Source of the DNA: Microbacterium sp. MYb54
GTDB taxonomy: Bacteria > Actinomycetota > Actinomycetes > Actinomycetales > Microbacteriaceae
Direction of reading: 5' to 3'
Assembly (NCBI RefSeq): GCF_002979515.1
Contig: NZ_PCPA01000010.1
Location: forward strand, 93,646 to 157,645
Length of the DNA stretch: 64,000 nucleotides
In this document: one piece after another, positions 7,986 through 16,497 of the stretch
Layout: the number at the start of each line of letters is the position of its first letter
How positions within the stretch are numbered: position 1 is the first letter of the stretch
Program-made: the position numbers and the translations under genes
The notes under the pieces: generated by a model
Database searches by the model: none
Told to the model about the DNA's origin: nothing
What the model saw: only the letters and a program-made list of their open reading frames with translations

Positions 7986-9413
7986 ATGCTCAACATGGCT
8001 GACGGCCTCGCCCGTCTCGGTGCGCTCGCCGAGAATCCGGTCGTCCGCACCCTCGCGACGGCGTTCGAGGATGCCGGCTTCGACCTGGCCGTGGTCGGTG
8101 GACCGGTACGCGATGCGCTGCTCGGCCGTGCGACGCATGACCTCGACTTCACGACGAACGCCTCGCCCGATGACATCCTCAAGATCGTCAAGCCGCTCTC
8201 TACCGCGCAGTGGGACATCGGCCGTGCGTTCGGCACGATCGGTGCCCGCGTGCAGGGTGAGCAGGTCGAGATCACGACCTACCGCGCCGACAGCTACGAC
8301 GGCGTGACCCGCAAGCCCACGGTCGAGTTCGGCGACACGATCGACGGCGACCTCGTGCGCCGCGACTTCACCGTCAATTCCATGGCCCTGCTGGTGCCGT
8401 CCGTGAAGCTCGTCGACCCGACCGGAGGCGTCGAAGACCTGGTCGCCGGCGTGCTGCGCACACCCGCCGATCCGCGGGTCTCGTTCGGCGACGACCCGTT
8501 GCGGATGCTGCGTGCGGCCCGTTTCAGCGCCCAGCTCGGTTTCCGCGTGGAAGAGGCCACTGCCGACGCGATCACCGAGCTGCGCGAGACACTGGCGATC
8601 GTGAGCCCCGAGCGCATCCAGTCGGAGCTCGTGCGCCTCATGCAGACCGACGACCCGGTGCGCGGCATCCGAGTGCTGGTCGACACCGGCCTCATCGATG
8701 AGTTCCTCCCAGAGGTCACCGCACTGCGCCTCGAGGTCGACGAGCACCACCACCACAAGGACGTCTACGAGCATTCACTCACCGTGCTCAGTCAGGCGAT
8801 CGAACTCGAGCACGCCCGGCATCCCGACGCTGCGCCCGATGTGCCGTTGCGCATCGCCGCGCTGCTGCACGACATCGGCAAGCCCCGCACCCGCAAGCTC
8901 GAAGACGGGGGAGTGGTCACCTTCCACCACCACGACGTGGTCGGATCCCGCATTGCACGCAAGCGACTGCAGTCGCTGCGGTTCGACAGCGATACGACGG
9001 ACGCTGTCGCCACCCTCGTCGAACTGCACCTGCGCTTCTTCGGCTACGCCGAGGGGGCGTGGACGGATGCTGCCGTGCGCCGCTACGTGCGTGACGCCGG
9101 CGACCTGCTCGAGCGCCTGCACATCCTCACCCGTGCCGACGTGACCACCCGCAACAAGCGCAAGGCCGGACGCCTGGCGAGCGCCTACGACGACATCGAG
9201 TCGCGCATCGCCGCGTTGCGCGAGCAGGAGGAGCTCGACTCCATCCGTCCGGAGATCGACGGCAACCGCATCCAGCAGGTCCTCGGGATCACGCCGGGGC
9301 GCGAGGTGGGCGAGGCCTACAAGTTCCTGCTCGACCTGCGTCTGGACGAGGGTGTGCTGGGCCCGGAGGTCGCCGAGCAGCGGCTGCGCGAGTGGTGGGC
9401 CGCGCGGAGCTGA
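7986..9413 (+). CDS. cca: CCA tRNA nucleotidyltransferase
   Basis: A 475-residue class II tRNA nucleotidyltransferase, which adds or repairs the 3' CCA end of tRNAs in the cytoplasm using CTP and ATP. The head domain holds VVGGPVRDALLG near residue 36, the metal-binding pair DLDF and the motif RRDFTVNSMAL. The neck motif is DPLRMLRAARFSAQLGF. A C-terminal HD domain is present, with HHHKDVYEHSL and LLHDIGKPRTRK, as in actinobacterial Cca proteins. The start at 7986 is preferred over an upstream in-frame start because the extension is Pro/Arg-rich with no homology and the -10 box sits right before 7986. The gene converges with the toxin gene; only 6 bases separate the stops. Confidence 0.95.
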   Translation: MLNMADGLARLGALAENPVVRTLATAFEDAGFDLAVVGGPVRDALLGRATHDLDFTTNASPDDILKIVKPLSTAQWDIGRAFGTIGARVQGEQVEITTYRADSYDGVTRKPTVEFGDTIDGDLVRRDFTVNSMALLVPSVKLVDPTGGVEDLVAGVLRTPADPRVSFGDDPLRMLRAARFSAQLGFRVEEATADAITELRETLAIVSPERIQSELVRLMQTDDPVRGIRVLVDTGLIDEFLPEVTALRLEVDEHHHHKDVYEHSLTVLSQAIELEHARHPDAAPDVPLRIAALLHDIGKPRTRKLEDGGVVTFHHHDVVGSRIARKRLQSLRFDSDTTDAVATLVELHLRFFGYAEGAWTDAAVRRYVRDAGDLLERLHILTRADVTTRNKRKAGRLASAYDDIESRIAALREQEELDSIRPEIDGNRIQQVLGITPGREVGEAYKFLLDLRLDEGVLGPEVAEQRLREWWAARS

Positions 9414-9419
9414 GCGGCC

Positions 9420-9812
9420 TCAGCGCCGTTCGGGGACGATGATCTCGACCCGGTCGGACACGAGCTCGAAGTCCTTCGGGTTGAAGGTGAGGAGGGCGGC
9501 GCCGAGTGAGTGGGCGTGGCCGGCCAGCATGATGTCGGTGCTCCGCGCGTGGGCGGGACGCTTGGTTGCGACGTGCGCCGCGAGCGTGGCATAGGAATCG
9601 GCGGCGGCGGTGTCGAACGGCAGCCAATCGGACGAGAACATGGTCGCGACTCGAGCGAGGTCGGTCTGACGCTCTCGGCGGACTGCAGGTGCGCTCGCAC
9701 GCTCGACGCCGAACCGGAGTTCCGCGAAGGAGAGTGCGCTCAGAGCGACGTCGTCACGAGGGAGACGCACTTCTCGGATCCGGATCAGCACGTTCGTGTC
9801 AAGCAGAAGCAT
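9420..9812 (-). CDS. vapC: PIN-domain toxin (VapC-like ribonuclease)
   Basis: A 130-residue PIN-domain protein, probably a metal-dependent endoribonuclease toxin of a type II system. The acidic active-site residues are visible: MLLLDTNVLI (first Asp), LSFAELRFGVE (Glu), and STDIMLAGHA (second Asp), with a late TFNPKDFE segment. The ATG at 9812 is chosen because the canonical PIN start MLLLDTNV begins there. Its first 14 bases overlap the end of the antitoxin gene, giving translational coupling as is normal in this family. The RNA target cannot be read from the sequence. Confidence 0.88.
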   Translation of the reverse strand: MLLLDTNVLIRIREVRLPRDDVALSALSFAELRFGVERASAPAVRRERQTDLARVATMFSSDWLPFDTAAADSYATLAAHVATKRPAHARSTDIMLAGHAHSLGAALLTFNPKDFELVSDRVEIIVPERR

Positions 9813-10146
9813 CGTCGTCCCATGGGTCACGGATGGTCTCGTCGAACAGCGGGTTCCTCCGATCGGCCTCCAACTCAGCCGCCCATTCCTCCCGCATCCT
9901 GTCCTGCGCCGGAGTCGAAGGGTTCGCGTCGATCCACGCCATGATCTCGCTCGACGGAACGGACCAGCGTCGACGTTGCGGAATCCGCTGCGCGAGGGCG
10001 GCCTCGATCCCGCTCGCGTCGTTTTCCGCCAGGCGGGTCAGTACATCTCGCACCTCGGCCTCCATCGAACGGGAGTTTCGCCGGGCACGCGCCTTCAAAG
10101 CGTCGACGACGTCGTCGCTGAGATTCCGGATGGTCACGGTCGCCAT
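9799..10146 (-). CDS. Ribbon-helix-helix antitoxin (FitA/VapB-like)
   Basis: A 115-residue protein whose N-terminal 45 residues (MATVTIRNLSDDVVDALK, then ARARRNSRSMEAEVRDVL) form a ribbon-helix-helix DNA-binding domain like FitA or Arc. The C-terminal part, rich in acidic and Trp residues and ending EAELEADRRNPLFDETIR-DPWDD, is the type of flexible tail that wraps around and blocks a PIN toxin. It lies immediately upstream of the toxin and overlaps it by 14 bases. The palindrome just upstream is a likely self-regulation site. Confidence 0.85.
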   Translation of the reverse strand: MATVTIRNLSDDVVDALKARARRNSRSMEAEVRDVLTRLAENDASGIEAALAQRIPQRRRWSVPSSEIMAWIDANPSTPAQDRMREEWAAELEADRRNPLFDETIRDPWDDDASA

Positions 10147-10167
10147 GTCTCGCCTCCTGACAGCAGA

Positions 10168-10177
10168 ATGCTAGCAT
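10168..10177 (-). promoter_or_regulatory. Palindromic operator/-10 of the toxin-antitoxin operon
   Basis: ATGCTAGCAT is a perfect 10-base palindrome, and on the minus strand it contains TAGCAT, a plausible -10 hexamer. It is 21 bases upstream of the antitoxin ATG (10146), with AGGAGG as ribosome site in between. Repressor binding here would block its own promoter. Confidence 0.5.
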
Positions 10178-10193
10178 CGCCTCCGGTGCCCAT

Positions 10194-10763
10194 CTACCCC
10201 TCGCGGCGGCGCTCCAGCTCGGTGAACACGACGCCGCTGTCGTAGGCGACGGTCTCGACGACGTCGAATCGTTCCGGACGGTAGGGGCGGTCGCCGAACA
10301 GCGGGATGCCCGAGCCGAACAGCAGAGGCTGCCGCTTGAGGACGAGCCGATCGATCTCTTCTGCGAGCGTCGCGGCCAGAGCGCCGCCGCCGCAGAGCCA
10401 GATCGCGGCGCCGTCCTCCTGCTTGAGGCGGCGCACCACGGTGACCGGATCTTCGGCTGTGGCCTCCAGACTCTCGGCCTCCGCGGACCTCGTGCGACTG
10501 AACACGATCTGCCGGAGGTGCGCATATGGACTGGGCAGACCGCCCACCTGGTAGGTGTTCCACCCCATCAGCACGGTGTCGAACACCTCGCGCTTCTGTT
10601 CGATGCCGAGTGCTTCCGCGGCGACGGTGGGGAGGGTGTCGGCGAAACGCCGGTTGATGCCCGCCATGTGGTCGCCCTCGACGAGGAAGGCATCGAACTC
10701 CCCGTTCGGACCGGCGATGTAGCCGTCGAGGGTGACGGCGGCGTAGTACACGAGCTCTCGCAT
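10194..10763 (-). CDS. Dihydrofolate-reductase-family protein (RibD C-terminal fold)
   Basis: A 189-residue NADPH-binding reductase-like protein. It starts MRELVYYAAVTLDGYIAGPN, the hallmark N-terminus of the family, has a central VLMGWNTYQVGG segment, and the cofactor-loop motif IWLCGGGALAATLAEE. It probably reduces a small molecule; the substrate is unknown. The ATG at 10763 has GGAGA six bases upstream and aligns with family starts, while the longer reading would run through the divergent regulator. It is divergent from a TetR gene, with an inverted repeat between, so it is the likely target of that repressor. Confidence 0.88.
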   Translation of the reverse strand: MRELVYYAAVTLDGYIAGPNGEFDAFLVEGDHMAGINRRFADTLPTVAAEALGIEQKREVFDTVLMGWNTYQVGGLPSPYAHLRQIVFSRTRSAEAESLEATAEDPVTVVRRLKQEDGAAIWLCGGGALAATLAEEIDRLVLKRQPLLFGSGIPLFGDRPYRPERFDVVETVAYDSGVVFTELERRREG

Positions 10764-10770
10764 GATTCTC

Positions 10771-10817
10771 CAATCACTACAGATGTCGCAGTTACAGTAC
10801 AACAGGCGTAGTGATTG
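10771..10817. promoter_or_regulatory. Inverted repeat between DHFR-like gene and tetR
   Basis: CAATCACTAC (10771-10780) is an exact inverted copy of GTAGTGATTG (10808-10817), 27 bases apart. The left arm overlaps the ribosome site of the reductase gene; the right arm sits just before the -10 of the TetR gene. This is a good candidate for the TetR operator pair. Confidence 0.55.
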
Positions 10818-10820
10818 CGC

Positions 10821-10826
10821 TAGTGT
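10821..10826 (+). promoter_or_regulatory. -10 box (TAGTGT) of leaderless tetR gene
   Basis: TAGTGT ends 8 bases before the ATG at 10834 and lies 4 bases from the right arm of the inverted repeat. Confidence 0.5.
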
Positions 10827-10833
10827 TCGAGTC

Positions 10834-11400
10834 ATGGTGAAGAACGACTCCCGACGGCGGACGATCGCAGACGCCGGGCTCACGGTGCTCGCGCGAGAGG
10901 GGTCGCGGGGCCTCACCCACCGCGCGGTCGACACCGCCGCCCAGGTTCCGACCGGCACGACCTCGAACTACTTCCGCAGTCGGGACGCCTTGATCGAGGG
11001 GCTCGTGGAGCGGATCGGGGAGCGACTCGCGCCCACACCGGACGATCTGGAACGGCGTGCCTCCGCGGCCCCGGGGCCTGCGCTGTTCGCCGACTACATC
11101 CGCGACATCGTCCGCCGTCTCACCGACGACCCGGACGTCACCCTCGCCCTCTTCGAGCTGCGACTCGAAGGTGGACGCCGCCCGGAGGTCGCTGCGGTCC
11201 TCGGCGCCTGGCAGCGTGCCGGCTTCGAAGGCGACGTAGCCTTCAACACCGCGGCAGGGCTCCCGGGCGGACGCCGTGAGATCGCTCTGTTCCACTACGC
11301 GATCGACGGGTTGCTGCTCGACAGGCTGACCACGCCGATCGATCCGGAGACCTCCACCGATGACGTGATCGACGACCTGGTGGCAGGGCTCATCCGCTGA
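10834..11400 (+). CDS. TetR family transcriptional regulator
   Basis: A 188-residue repressor. Residues 1-60 hold a helix-turn-helix with the TetR pattern: TIADAGLTVLAREGSRGLTH, then TGTTSNYFRSRDALIEGLVE. The C-terminal half is helical and resembles the TetR_C group containing 'LFELRLEGGRRPEVAAVLGAW'. The inducer is unknown. The ATG at 10834 is preferred to the in-frame start at 10762, which would extend through the operator and the divergent gene's leader. It likely represses itself and the adjacent reductase. Confidence 0.9.
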   Translation: MVKNDSRRRTIADAGLTVLAREGSRGLTHRAVDTAAQVPTGTTSNYFRSRDALIEGLVERIGERLAPTPDDLERRASAAPGPALFADYIRDIVRRLTDDPDVTLALFELRLEGGRRPEVAAVLGAWQRAGFEGDVAFNTAAGLPGGRREIALFHYAIDGLLLDRLTTPIDPETSTDDVIDDLVAGLIR

Positions 11401-11437
11401 CGTCGCAAGGGGTGTTCCCTCGCGGGCGCGCTGCTCG

Positions 11438-11443
11438 TACACT
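11438..11443 (+). promoter_or_regulatory. Possible -10 (TACACT) of GAF regulator gene
   Basis: TACACT would give a transcript starting near 11450, with a 30-base leader containing CGGAGA before the GTG at 11479. No convincing -35 is visible. Confidence 0.35.
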
Positions 11444-11478
11444 GAGGCAACGCACGTCCTCGACGATCGGAGACCGCT

Positions 11479-12807
11479 GTGTCTGCGCCGTGGCAGGTAT
11501 CTCGCGAGTCCCTTCCTCCGACATCGCGACTGCTCATCGAGCGCGCACACGAGGAGCTGCTGGCCGGCAACCTCGACGACCGGCGACTGCAGGAGGTGCG
11601 ACCCCTCGTCCGAGAGTCGTGGGAACGGTCGTGGCGCGGTCGGGTCGGCCCCGAGGGTGCCCCTCCGCTCGAGCTGGTCAGCGACGAACTCGAGGCCTAT
11701 CGCCTCGCCCACCCGCTCGCCTCAGCGATGGACATGATCCGTGCCCTGCTGCTTCCCGGCGAGGTGGAGGACACCGGTGTGATCATCGCGGTGGGAGACC
11801 AGGCGGGGCGACTGCTGTGGATCGAGGGCGACAGCCAGCTGCGCTCGCTCACCGATGGGATGGGTTTCGTCGCCGGGGCGAACTGGTCGGAGGATTCCGT
11901 CGGCACGAGTGCGCCGGGAACCGCGCTCGCCCTCGGGCAGTCGGTGCAGATCCATGGCGCAGAGCACTACAACCGCCTGGTGCATCCGTGGTCGTGCACC
12001 GCTGCCCCGGTGCGCGACCCTGAGACCCAGCGGGTGCTCGGAGTCATCGACATCACGGGAGGTCCCGAGGTCGTGTCTCTGCAGGCGAGACTGCTCGTCG
12101 ACGCGACGGCCCGCGCGGTCGAGTCGGAGCTGATGGTGGCACGTCTTCGCGAACGCAGCGAGGCGCCTCGCGCCAGGTCGGTCACGACGAAACGGCGCTC
12201 GTCGGCCACCGCCCGCGCGACCCTTCATGTGCTGGGTCGGGATCGGGCTCGACTCGAGACCGAGTCCGATCTCGAGGAGTCGGTGATCGAGCTCAGCGCG
12301 CGTCACGCCGCGATCCTGCTGATGCTGGGTGTGCATCGTCAGGGTCTCTCCGCTGAACGCCTCTGCGAGCTCGTCTACGGCAGTGGAGTCTCTCCCGACA
12401 CACTGCGCCCGGAGATGGTGCGCCTGCGCAAGGTGCTCGAGCGCACTGCGCCCGACCTGGTGCCGGACTCTCGTCCGTATCGCCTTCCCGTCCCGCTCGA
12501 CACCGATGCGCACGATGTGCTGTCGCTGCTCGACCGCGGTGCCCACCGGGTGGCACTCACCGCGTATCGAGGCCCGGTGCTGCCGGAGTCGACATCACCC
12601 GGCGTGGAGGAGTTCCGCGAGTCGGTGCGGGCCGCGCTGCGAGAGGCGATGCTGTCCGAGGCCAGTCTCGACGTGCTGCTTTCGTACGCCGAGATCCCCG
12701 AGGGGCAGGGCGATGCCGAGGCCCTCCGCCTCGCGCTGGAGATGCTGCCCGCCCGGTCGCCGAAACGAGCAGGGCTGGTCGCACGGATCGAGCGCCTCGA
12801 GAGCTGA
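11479..12807 (+). CDS. GAF-domain transcriptional regulator of the aldehyde dehydrogenase
   Basis: A 442-residue regulator. Residues 80-230 form an AcoR-type GAF sensor region, with '[22 protein letters not shown]' and '[26 protein letters not shown]', a block seen in regulators of acetoin and alcohol catabolism. Unlike AcoR it has no sigma-54 AAA+ domain. The C-terminal third ([18 protein letters not shown], then [13 protein letters not shown]...) looks like a winged-helix domain of the kind found in actinobacterial GAF regulators. The start is GTG with CGGAGA just upstream. It is followed, 104 bases on, by the aldehyde dehydrogenase gene, whose upstream palindromes are its probable binding sites. 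Confidence 0.85.
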   Translation: MSAPWQVSRESLPPTSRLLIERAHEELLAGNLDDRRLQEVRPLVRESWERSWRGRVGPEGAPPLELVSDELEAYRLAHPLASAMDMIRALLLPGEVEDTGVIIAVGDQAGRLLWIEGDSQLRSLTDGMGFVAGANWSEDSVGTSAPGTALALGQSVQIHGAEHYNRLVHPWSCTAAPVRDPETQRVLGVIDITGGPEVVSLQARLLVDATARAVESELMVARLRERSEAPRARSVTTKRRSSATARATLHVLGRDRARLETESDLEESVIELSARHAAILLMLGVHRQGLSAERLCELVYGSGVSPDTLRPEMVRLRKVLERTAPDLVPDSRPYRLPVPLDTDAHDVLSLLDRGAHRVALTAYRGPVLPESTSPGVEEFRESVRAALREAMLSEASLDVLLSYAEIPEGQGDAEALRLALEMLPARSPKRAGLVARIERLES

Positions 12808-12811
12808 GGTC

Positions 12812-12854
12812 TGCAACTGGGCGCAACGTTGCGCACCCGGGCGCAACCTCGCGC
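12812..12854 (+). promoter_or_regulatory. GCAAC-containing palindromes upstream of aldehyde dehydrogenase
   Basis: A perfect 14-base palindrome GCGCAACGTTGCGC (12821-12834) is flanked by further copies of GCAAC at 12813 and 12843 (GCGCAACCTCGCGC). This repeated element lies in the short gap between the GAF regulator and the gene it probably controls. Confidence 0.5.
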
Positions 12855-12911
12855 GACCTACCTTCGGAGGACAGCCGCCGCACCGACGCGCGGCCCGTCG
12901 AAGGAGACCCC

Positions 12912-14462
12912 ATGAGCATCGTCGAAGAAGACGTGTCCCTCGCCTACGCGGCCCCGGGCCGGCCGGGCGCCCTCGCGAACTACCGCCCGCGCTACGGCCA
13001 CTACATCGGCGGCGAGTTCGTCGATCCCGTGAAGGGCCAGTACTTCGAGAACGTCAGCCCGGTGAACGGCAAGCCCTTCACCGAGGTCGGACGCGGCACC
13101 GTCGAAGACATCGACCGTGCAGTCGAGGTCGCCTGGCAGGCGTTCGCGGGGTGGGGCAAGACGAGCCCGGCAGAGCGCTCGGTGATCCTGAACAGGATCG
13201 CCGACCGCATCGAACAGCACCTCGAGGAGATCGCGGTCGCCGAGACGTGGGAGAACGGCAAGCCGGTGCGCGAGACCCTCGCCGCCGACATCCCCCTCGC
13301 CGTCGACCACTTCCGGTACTTCGCCGGCGTCCTGCGCGCTCAGGAGGGCGGCATCAGCCAGCTCGACGAGAACACCGTCGCGTACCACTTCCATGAGCCG
13401 CTGGGTGTGGTCGGGCAGATCATCCCCTGGAACTTCCCGATCCTGATGGCGGTGTGGAAGCTGGCGCCCGCGCTCGCCGCAGGCAACTGCGTCGTCATCA
13501 AGCCGGCCGAGCAGACCCCGGCGTCGCTCCTGTTCCTGTTCGACATCATCGGCGACCTGCTTCCCGCCGGAGTCGTGAACATCGTCAACGGATTCGGCAT
13601 CGAGGCGGGCGCTCCGCTCGCGCAGCACAAGCGCATCCGCAAGGTCGCCTTCACGGGGGAGACCACGACCGGACGCCTGATCATGCAGTACGCGTCGCAG
13701 AACCTGATCCCCGTCACGCTGGAGCTCGGAGGCAAGAGCCCGAACGTGTTCTTCGAAGATGTGGCCCGCTCGACCGGCGACCCGTTCTACGACAAGGCGC
13801 TCGAGGGCTTCACGATGTTCGCGCTGAACCAGGGTGAGGTCTGCACCTGCCCGTCGCGCGCTCTCATCCAGCGCTCGATCTACGACGGCTTCCTCGCCGA
13901 CGGGTTGGAGCGGGTCGCGAAGGTCGTGCAGGGCAACCCGCTCGACCCCGCGACCATGATCGGCGCGCAGGCGTCGAACGACCAGCTGGAGAAGATCCTC
14001 AGCTACATCGACATCGGCAAGCAAGGCGGTGCGCGCCTGCTCACGGGTGGCGAGCGAGTGGATCTCGGCGGCGATCTGAGCGAGGGCTACTATGTCGCCC
14101 CGACCGTGTTCGAGGGCACGAACGACATGCGCATCTTCCAGGAGGAGATCTTCGGCCCGGTGCTGTCGGTCACCTCGTTCGACGGCTTCGACGATGCGAT
14201 CTCGATCGCGAACGACACCCTCTACGGACTCGGCGCGGGTGTGTGGAGCCGCAGCGGAGACACGGCCTATCGTGCAGGGCGGGCGATCGAGGCCGGACGC
14301 GTCTGGACCAACACGTATCACCAGTACCCCGCGCACGCGGCGTTCGGCGGATACAAGCAGTCGGGGGTCGGGCGCGAGAACCACAAGATGATGCTCGATC
14401 ACTACCAGCAGACGAAGAACCTCCTCGTCTCCTACGCGGAAGGCCCGATGGGCTTCTTCTGA
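12912..14462 (+). CDS. NAD(P)-dependent aldehyde dehydrogenase (acetaldehyde/alcohol-linked group)
   Basis: A 516-residue cytoplasmic aldehyde dehydrogenase that oxidises an aldehyde to the acid with NAD(P)+. The substrate-binding and cofactor motifs are [19 protein letters not shown], then [16 protein letters not shown], catalytic Glu in LELGGKSPN, and catalytic Cys in [13 protein letters not shown] near residue 310. The ending '[17 protein letters not shown]' is typical. The sequence is of the ExaC/AldA-like group that acts on short-chain aldehydes such as acetaldehyde. The partner genes (AcoR-like GAF regulator before, DUF779 after) are the usual companions of this group. An AGGAG ribosome site precedes the ATG. 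Confidence 0.93.
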   Translation: MSIVEEDVSLAYAAPGRPGALANYRPRYGHYIGGEFVDPVKGQYFENVSPVNGKPFTEVGRGTVEDIDRAVEVAWQAFAGWGKTSPAERSVILNRIADRIEQHLEEIAVAETWENGKPVRETLAADIPLAVDHFRYFAGVLRAQEGGISQLDENTVAYHFHEPLGVVGQIIPWNFPILMAVWKLAPALAAGNCVVIKPAEQTPASLLFLFDIIGDLLPAGVVNIVNGFGIEAGAPLAQHKRIRKVAFTGETTTGRLIMQYASQNLIPVTLELGGKSPNVFFEDVARSTGDPFYDKALEGFTMFALNQGEVCTCPSRALIQRSIYDGFLADGLERVAKVVQGNPLDPATMIGAQASNDQLEKILSYIDIGKQGGARLLTGGERVDLGGDLSEGYYVAPTVFEGTNDMRIFQEEIFGPVLSVTSFDGFDDAISIANDTLYGLGAGVWSRSGDTAYRAGRAIEAGRVWTNTYHQYPAHAAFGGYKQSGVGRENHKMMLDHYQQTKNLLVSYAEGPMGFF

Positions 14463-14470
14463 GTTCGATC

Positions 14471-14504
14471 CCGGGCGGGCGCTGCTCCCTCAGCGTCCGC
14501 CCGG
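14471..14504 (+). terminator. Stem-loop between aldehyde dehydrogenase and DUF779 genes
   Basis: A 14-base stem with one G-T pair (14471-14484 with 14491-14504) and a 6-base loop, just after the dehydrogenase stop. With no T-run it may reduce read-through into the next gene or protect the upstream message. Confidence 0.45.
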
Positions 14505-14528
14505 CTCCATCCCCGGAAGGCGGCAGTC

Positions 14529-14930
14529 ATGGTCAGTATCGGTACCTACCAGCGGGTGGACGTGACGGATGCGGCGGCATCGCTCGTGCGCGAACTGACC
14601 GTGCAGCACGGGCCGCTCATGTTCCACCAGTCCGGCGGCTGCTGCGACGGCTCTTCACCCATGTGCTATCCGATCGGGATGTTCATCACGGGGCCGGGCG
14701 ACGTGCTGCTCGGCGCGCTCGACGTCGGGCTTCCGCAGCCGGTCGAGGTCTTCATGTCGGAGTCTCAGTTCGAGTACTGGAAGTACACGCACCTGACCAT
14801 CGACGTCGTGCCGGGGCGCGGTGCCGGATTCAGTGTGGAGGGGCCGACCGGCATGCGCTTCCTGATCCGCTCCCGGATGCTGAACGAGGCTGAGCTCGCG
14901 TACTTCGGTCTGGTGTCGTCAGGGAGCTGA
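14529..14930 (+). CDS. DUF779 domain protein
   Basis: A 133-residue protein of the DUF779 family, recognised by HGPLMFHQSGGCCDGSSPMC and the later VEVFMSESQFEYWKYTHL. The paired Cys and nearby residues could bind a metal. Family members nearly always neighbour aldehyde dehydrogenase genes of the preceding type; the biochemical role is not established, and an accessory or aldehyde-sensing job is only inference. The ATG has GGAAGG upstream. It converges with the ABC transporter operon, 17 bases between stops. Confidence 0.88.
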   Translation: MVSIGTYQRVDVTDAAASLVRELTVQHGPLMFHQSGGCCDGSSPMCYPIGMFITGPGDVLLGALDVGLPQPVEVFMSESQFEYWKYTHLTIDVVPGRGAGFSVEGPTGMRFLIRSRMLNEAELAYFGLVSSGS

Positions 14931-14947
14931 CAGAGGGGGTCGCGCGC

Positions 14948-15703
14948 TCAGCGCGGGAGCCGGGGAACGGCGTCGACCAGCGCCCGCGTGTAGGGGTCCT
15001 GCGGGTCGCGCAGCACGGCCGACGTAGCCCCCTGCTCGACGACGCGTCCGTTCTGGAGCACGACCGTACGGTCGCAGGCCGAGGCGATCGCGGTCAGGTC
15101 GTGCGACACCATGACGAGCGACAGGCCGTTCTCGCGGCGCAGTTGGTCGAGCAGCTCGAGCACCTGCACGCGGGTGGTGACATCGAGGGCGCTGACCGGT
15201 TCGTCGGCGAGCAGCACCCGGGGACGGGAGACCACGGCCCGCGCGATCGCGATGCGCTGACGCTGTCCTCCGGAAAACTCGTGCGGGTACCGGCGTGCGG
15301 TGTCGGCGGGAAGCCCCACGGAGTCGAGGGCTTCCGCGATGCGGCGCTGCGCGTCGGCGCCGGATGCCAGCCCCAGTGAGCGGAGCGGTTCGCCGACGAT
15401 CCGATCGATGCGCTGGCGCGGGTCGAGCGACGAGTACGGATCCTGGAACACCGGCTGCACGCTCGCGCGGAAGCGACGCATCTGCGCGCGGTCGCGCAGT
15501 GCGAGCGGTGCGTCCTCGAACAGCACCTGGCCATCGCGCGGGGCGGCGAGTCCGAGCAGCAGTCGCAGGATCGTCGACTTGCCCGCGCCCGATTCTCCGA
15601 CGAGGCCGAGCGAGTCGCCCTCGTCGATGCGCAGCGACACGTCGTCGAGCACCCGGTGTGACCCATAGGCGAAGCCGGCGCCGCGCAGTTCGAGCAGTGT
15701 CAT
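14948..15703 (-). CDS. ABC transporter ATPase, peptide/nickel type (DppF-like)
   Basis: A 251-residue ATPase. It has Walker A GESGAGKST, the Q-loop FQDPYSSLDPRQR, signature SGGQRQRIAIARAV, Walker B VLLADEP and a switch His in MVSHDL. The 'SSLDPR' after the Q-loop is typical of the second ATPase of peptide/opine/nickel importers. It is shorter than usual DppF (about 320) and lacks the long C-terminal oligopeptide/dipeptide tail, though PYTRALVDAVPR remains. Its start overlaps the stop of the upstream ATPase gene by 4 bases. It energises import by pairing with the ATPase at 15700-16497. Confidence 0.92.
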   Translation of the reverse strand: MTLLELRGAGFAYGSHRVLDDVSLRIDEGDSLGLVGESGAGKSTILRLLLGLAAPRDGQVLFEDAPLALRDRAQMRRFRASVQPVFQDPYSSLDPRQRIDRIVGEPLRSLGLASGADAQRRIAEALDSVGLPADTARRYPHEFSGGQRQRIAIARAVVSRPRVLLADEPVSALDVTTRVQVLELLDQLRRENGLSLVMVSHDLTAIASACDRTVVLQNGRVVEQGATSAVLRDPQDPYTRALVDAVPRLPR

Positions 15704-16497
15704 CGGCCGGCCTTCCCGGCGTCGAGGAACGCATCGAGTGCACGGGCGCTGTCGACCAGCATCCGCGTGTACGGCTCCGCAGGCTCCTGCAGCACCTGCG
15801 TCACGGAACCCGCTTCGACGACGAGCCCGTCGCGCAGCACGACGATGCGTTCGACCATGCGCGAGACGACGGCCAGATCGTGGCTGATGAACAGCAGCGC
15901 CATGCCGCGCTCGTCGACGAGGCGCTCGATCAGGGCGAGCACGCCGTCCTGCACGGTCACACCCAGTGCAGTCGTCGGCTCGTCTGCGATGAGCAGCTGC
16001 GGGCGGGCTGCCAGGGCGATGGCGATCGCCACCCGCTGGCGCTGACCACCCGAGAGCTCGTACGGATAGGCGCGTGCGATGCGGGCGTCGGACAGCGCGA
16101 CCTCGTCGAGAGCAGCCGCTACCGCAGCACGCAGTTCCGCGCCGCGCAGCCCGAGGTGGCGGCGCAGCGGTTCGGCGATCTGACGCCCCACCCGCATCAG
16201 CGGATCGAGCGCGGTGAGGGGCTCCTGGAACACGATCTGCGCGACGGGTCCGCGCAGTGGGCGCAGATCGGCATCTCGAGCGCCGATGACCTGGTGGCCG
16301 TCGAGCAGCACCGATCCCGATGCGCTGAGCGCATCCGGCAGCAGCCCGGTCACCGCCAGCGAAGTCAGAGACTTGCCCGAACCGGACTCACCGATCAGCC
16401 CCAGTCGCTCACCGGGAGCGAGCGCGAACGACACGTCACGCACGAGCGCGCCAGTGCCGGAGCGCACCGTGAGGCCGGAGACGTCGAGAATGCTCAT
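15700..16497 (-). CDS. ABC transporter ATPase, peptide/nickel type (DppD-like)
   Basis: A 265-residue ATPase with Walker A GESGSGKSLTSLAV, Q-loop FQEPLTALDPLMR, signature SGGQRQRVAIAIAL, Walker B LLIADEPTTALGVTVQ and a switch His in FISHDLAV. The residue after 'TTAL' is Gly where Asp is the rule (TTALD in the D-loop); this is a small oddity worth confirming against reads. The ATG at 16497 forms an ATGA overlap with the permease stop, so the start is firm. Part of the five-gene importer running from 19862 down to 14948. Confidence 0.92.
   Translation of the reverse strand: MSILDVSGLTVRSGTGALVRDVSFALAPGERLGLIGESGSGKSLTSLAVTGLLPDALSASGSVLLDGHQVIGARDADLRPLRGPVAQIVFQEPLTALDPLMRVGRQIAEPLRRHLGLRGAELRAAVAAALDEVALSDARIARAYPYELSGGQRQRVAIAIALAARPQLLIADEPTTALGVTVQDGVLALIERLVDERGMALLFISHDLAVVSRMVERIVVLRDGLVVEAGSVTQVLQEPAEPYTRMLVDSARALDAFLDAGKAGR

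Noticed and set aside
9409..9424. Terminator GCTGAG-CGGC-CTCAGC across the cca and vapC stops
   Set aside because: Only a 6-base stem, and it overlaps both coding ends; too weak to call.
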